A DNA stretch of 64,000 nucleotides from CAHJWO01 sp964245885. GTDB taxonomy: Bacteria > Verrucomicrobiota > Verrucomicrobiia > Chthoniobacterales > SZAS-18. The stretch covers positions 13,938 to 77,937 of the forward strand of contig CAXTOX010000004.1 in NCBI GenBank assembly GCA_964245885.1. Reading direction: 5' to 3'. The notes beneath the pieces were generated by a model. It did no database searches, was not told where the DNA came from, and saw only the letters and a list, made by a program, of their open reading frames with translations. Numbering within the stretch: position 1 is the stretch's first letter; each line of letters begins with the position of its first letter. Position numbers and translations under genes: made by a program. Below are positions 61,443-64,000 of the stretch, piece by piece.

Positions 61443-62057
61443 TCAGTCCCCTAACTCGGCGTTCCAGTAAGCCACATCGACGAAGTGCTTCCAGCTCTCG
61501 TCGTGTGGACCGCCCCAACTCAGATGGACGAACGGCCGCCACTTCGGCCGCTTGGGCTTGCGGATGAGCGCCATGTTGACCTCATGCGCGAGTTTGTTCC
61601 CCTTGCGCGTGTTACAGCGGATACACGAGCAGACCACGTTTTCCCACGTCATCTGGCCACCCTTGTCGCGCGGCAGGACGTGGTCAAGGTTCAGGTCTTT
61701 GCGGTCAAAAACTTTGCCGCAATACTGGCAGGTATTGTGATCCCGCTCGAAGATGTTGTGGCGCGTGAATTTGACCTCTTTCTTCGGCAGCCGGTCGAAG
61801 AACATCAAGACGATGACGCGGGGCACCCGGATTTTCAGCGAGACGCCCTGGAGCATCACAGGTTCCGGCGAGCGTTCGGATAAGTCGCGCCAACTCTTGA
61901 AATCATGCGTTAGAAAATTCCGCTCGCCGTCGTCCGCCGCGACCACTTGGGCGTGACCTTCATAAAGCAAATTGAACGCCCGCCGGGCGGTACAGATGTT
62001 AACGGCTTGCCACAGCCGATTGAGAACGAGGACAGGGCTATCCAGGACGCTTTGCAC
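61443..62057 (-). CDS. HNH endonuclease family protein
   Basis: A 204-residue protein. The C-terminal half is an HNH nuclease with zinc ribbon: NTCQYCGKVFDRKDLNLDHV, LPRDKGG, then VVCSCIRCNTRKGNKLAHEV. The N-terminal half (VLVLNRLWQAVNICTARRAF, NLLYEGHAQVV) is the conserved lead-in of a widespread family of free-standing HNH proteins, commonly annotated as HNH endonuclease with unknown targets. The start is a GTG (62055-62057) preceded by GGAGGAAGG; promoter at 62101-62129. Confidence 0.85.
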   Translation of the reverse strand: MQSVLDSPVLVLNRLWQAVNICTARRAFNLLYEGHAQVVAADDGERNFLTHDFKSWRDLSERSPEPVMLQGVSLKIRVPRVIVLMFFDRLPKKEVKFTRHNIFERDHNTCQYCGKVFDRKDLNLDHVLPRDKGGQMTWENVVCSCIRCNTRKGNKLAHEVNMALIRKPKRPKWRPFVHLSWGGPHDESWKHFVDVAYWNAELGD

Positions 62058-62100
62058 GCGATTCGATGATCCTTCCTCCAGGGCACGGTCTCCTTGGAGC

Positions 62101-62129
62101 AGTGTAAATCACGCATTTTGGACTGTCAA
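62101..62129 (-). promoter_or_regulatory. Sigma70-type promoter of the HNH gene
   Basis: On the minus strand a perfect TTGACA (62124-62129), exactly 17 bases, then TACACT (62101-62106). Transcription would start about 40 bp before the GTG start of the HNH gene. Consensus match only. Confidence 0.5.
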
Positions 62130-62221
62130 CGAGGCATCCCTGTGGTATGGATCGTTTTGTCCGGCGGCATCCCCCCGACCAGCTCATCGGGTTTCCTGTA
62201 CTCGTCGTTGTGTTTCGTGAC

Positions 62222-64000
62222 ATGAACATTCCCCGCTTCTTGCGTCTTGCCATGACCACCCGCCGGCTACCCCCGCTATTTTCCCGTACGCGCTGCATTA
62301 CCGCCTGCGCTGCGGCCGGTTCCGCCGCCCTGCTCCCGCTCGGCGCTGCGGTGCACGCCCAGACGCTGGCCCTCCGCGCCGTGCAGCAGGAAAGCGTGAA
62401 CACGAACGATCCTTCCGAGGTGTTCCTGAAGGTGTACACTTCGATCCAGCAGGCCGACAAGTTGGAACAAGAAGGCAAGCATGCCCCCGCCCTTGCCAAG
62501 TACCGGTTCGCCGCGAGTCTGCTCGAACAACTGATCCAGACCAATCCGAACTGGCAGCCGCTGATCGTGCGCTATCGCTTGCACAGCACGACCGACACCA
62601 TTCGTCGGCTGGAGGAAAAAAGCGCGCTGCAAGCTGCCACCCCCGCCTTCGGTGCGGCCAGCCGGGCCGGGGACGGCGATGAACTTCCCACGCCGGACAA
62701 TTCCGCTCCTATCGGCAGCACCGCGCTGGCCCCGCCAACCGCCGCGGTGGACACGGCGGCGATGGACCGCACGGTCGTGGACCTCAAGACCAAGCTCGGC
62801 AAGAGCCAGAAGGAACTCAAGTCGGCGCTCGAATCCCTTTCCACCGCCCAGGAGGAAAAGAAGAAGGCGCTGGCGTCCGTGCAAAGGGAGAAGCAGGAAA
62901 CGGCCACCGCGGCCGAAAAGGAAAAGCAGTCGCTCATCAAAGCGCGGGGTGAGATGGAGGATCAATTGAGGACAGCGCGTTCCGAGGCGCAGGTGGCGCA
63001 GAAGAGATTCGACCGGATCAAGACGGACCGCGACCAAGTCCAGACTCAACTCTCCAAGGCGCAGGACCGTCTCAGGGACCTTTCCGTCAAGGGGCCGGAC
63101 GCCATCCAGACCCGCAAGGAACTTCGCGACCAAGTTGCGGACCTGAAAAAGCAACTGGCTCGCGCGCAGACGGACACGGATTCCGCCGCCAAGACCCGGG
63201 GGGAGTTCGACGCCCACCTCGCCGATGACGAGAAGAAGATCGCCGGTTTGACGAAGGAACGCGACACGGCGGTGGCCCAGGCGGAGTCCACACGTGACGC
63301 CCGCGACAAGATCGAGTCTCTCCAGGGGCGAAACACGGCCTTGACCCAGAAGCTGACCGACGCGGAATCGCGCATCGTCAACCTGACCGAGGAGTCCGTC
63401 AAGAAGAAGGAGGAACTCGCCGGCGTGCAGCAGGAATTGACGGGATTGCGCGACCAACTCGCCTCCAGCCGTGACCAGAATGATCGGTCGGCCACGACTG
63501 TCACCGAGCTTCGCCAGCAGCTCGATGAAGGAGCGAAAAAGCTCGAAGACATGAAAGCCAAAGGCATGACGGGCGACGACTTCGCACGCATGACCAAGGA
63601 AAACGAACTTCTGCGTGGAATCGTGCTGCGTCAGCTCAAGGACCAATCCCGCCGGCTGGCCGCGCGCAAACTCCTCAACGACGAGCTGGCCAAGCTCGAC
63701 GTGCAGAGTGCCACGCTGAACACCCAGGTGGAGGAACTCGGGCGGCCGACGACGCAACTCACCGACGAGGAGCGCGCCCTGTTCAAGGACCCGCAGGTCA
63801 CCATTGCGGACACGGACGCTGCTTCGACCTCGATGGCGGTGACGATTTCGTCGGTGGCCTCGAACCGGCGGGCAAACGATGCCACGCCTCCCGCCGAAGC
63901 CACTCCGGCGGCGGATGCGACGGCCTCCGACCGCAACGCGCAGGCGGAACTTTTGCCCGACGATCATCAATCGCGGGCCGCGTCGAACCGGGGCGGCGGT
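62222..64000 (+). CDS. Exported coiled-coil/TPR-like protein (3' partial)
   Basis: The frame is open to the end of the window: 593 codons visible, no stop. The N-terminus is a long, basic signal sequence (TACAAAGSAALLPLGAAVHA, cleavage likely before QTLAL). Residues about 60-115 look like a TPR-type helical hairpin (VFLKVYTSIQQADKLEQEGK, then LAKYRFAASLLEQLIQTNP). From about 185 to 500 there is a continuous Lys/Glu/Gln-rich coiled coil, then a disordered Ala/Thr/Ser-rich part. A second ATG at 62252 is possible. A periplasmic structural or assembly-scaffold role is conceivable; the family is not recognised. Confidence 0.75.
   Translation, partial: MNIPRFLRLAMTTRRLPPLFSRTRCITACAAAGSAALLPLGAAVHAQTLALRAVQQESVNTNDPSEVFLKVYTSIQQADKLEQEGKHAPALAKYRFAASLLEQLIQTNPNWQPLIVRYRLHSTTDTIRRLEEKSALQAATPAFGAASRAGDGDELPTPDNSAPIGSTALAPPTAAVDTAAMDRTVVDLKTKLGKSQKELKSALESLSTAQEEKKKALASVQREKQETATAAEKEKQSLIKARGEMEDQLRTARSEAQVAQKRFDRIKTDRDQVQTQLSKAQDRLRDLSVKGPDAIQTRKELRDQVADLKKQLARAQTDTDSAAKTRGEFDAHLADDEKKIAGLTKERDTAVAQAESTRDARDKIESLQGRNTALTQKLTDAESRIVNLTEESVKKKEELAGVQQELTGLRDQLASSRDQNDRSATTVTELRQQLDEGAKKLEDMKAKGMTGDDFARMTKENELLRGIVLRQLKDQSRRLAARKLLNDELAKLDVQSATLNTQVEELGRPTTQLTDEERALFKDPQVTIADTDAASTSMAVTISSVASNRRANDATPPAEATPAADATASDRNAQAELLPDDHQSRAASNRGGG

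Noticed and set aside
62276..63970. 564-codon open frame on the minus strand
   Set aside because: It is antisense to the coiled-coil gene; its composition (Arg/Leu/Gly/His-rich, no recognisable motif) is that of a shadow frame in GC-rich DNA.
1..64000. tRNA, rRNA or CRISPR loci
   Set aside because: No tRNA-type T-loop in a cloverleaf context, no rRNA-like stretch and no regularly spaced repeat array was noticed by eye; a covariance-model scan was not possible.

Overview
The window is a GC-rich, gene-dense bacterial chromosome segment from a draft assembly (two runs of ten Ns, at 21422-21431 and 45264-45273). Gene content fits a Gram-negative diderm: LolA-like carrier, MMPL exporter, lipobox proteins and complex I. 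Together with palindromic repeats and lysine-rich DUF5872/DUF6321-type proteins that I associate with Verrucomicrobiota, a verrucomicrobial metagenome-assembled genome is my best guess. No rRNA, tRNA or CRISPR was seen.

Layout. 1-9490: an FtsX-type ABC permease (5' end off the window) with a CrtC/AttH-like secreted protein and a secreted thioredoxin-fold protein, then a phytoene-desaturase-like oxidoreductase, 3-methyladenine DNA glycosylase, a tiny lipoprotein, an L,D-transpeptidase, asd and a polyprenyl diphosphate synthase. 9490-17060: palindromic repeats, a membrane-anchored C39-like protease, two lysine-rich small proteins, a FIST sensor protein, a spore-photoproduct-lyase-like radical SAM enzyme, an ATP-grasp/flavin monooxygenase pair and a DUF892 ferritin-like protein. 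17060-29060: a carrier-protein-based biosynthetic cluster without a ketosynthase: halogenase-like flavoenzyme, acyl carrier protein, condensation-like acyltransferase, FAD oxidoreductase, AMP ligase, MMPL exporter and LolA-like protein, followed by two MFS transporters. 29060-36300: housekeeping genes on the minus strand (tatD, DUF1345, fabH, plsX, rpmF, yceD-like, coaD, guaA, cyclophilin).

36300-42230 is accessory: a visibly AT-rich two-gene cassette of unknown function, whose second protein carries an Abi_C/HEPN-like RNxxGxxH motif, then a DUF433/DUF5615 toxin-antitoxin pair bracketed by two copies of the 3' end of a SNF2 helicase gene, then the intact helicase. 42300-47900: parA, aat, a ketopantoate-reductase-like gene coupled to a PNPOx-like gene, a histone-deacetylase-family hydrolase and type II NADH dehydrogenase. 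47860-61410: a nuoD-to-nuoN complex I operon lacking nuoABC, with a small lipoprotein gene between nuoD and nuoE. A perfect 18-bp Rex-type palindrome sits between ndh and nuoD, suggesting joint NADH/NAD+ control of both NADH dehydrogenases. The window ends with an HNH endonuclease and an unfinished exported coiled-coil protein.

Most noteworthy: the ketosynthase-less halogenase/ACP cluster; the AT-rich cassette; the SNF2 3'-end duplication with only synonymous differences; the Rex site; and a foreign LivK-like fragment assembled into the FAD oxidoreductase gene, whose removal restores one reading frame.
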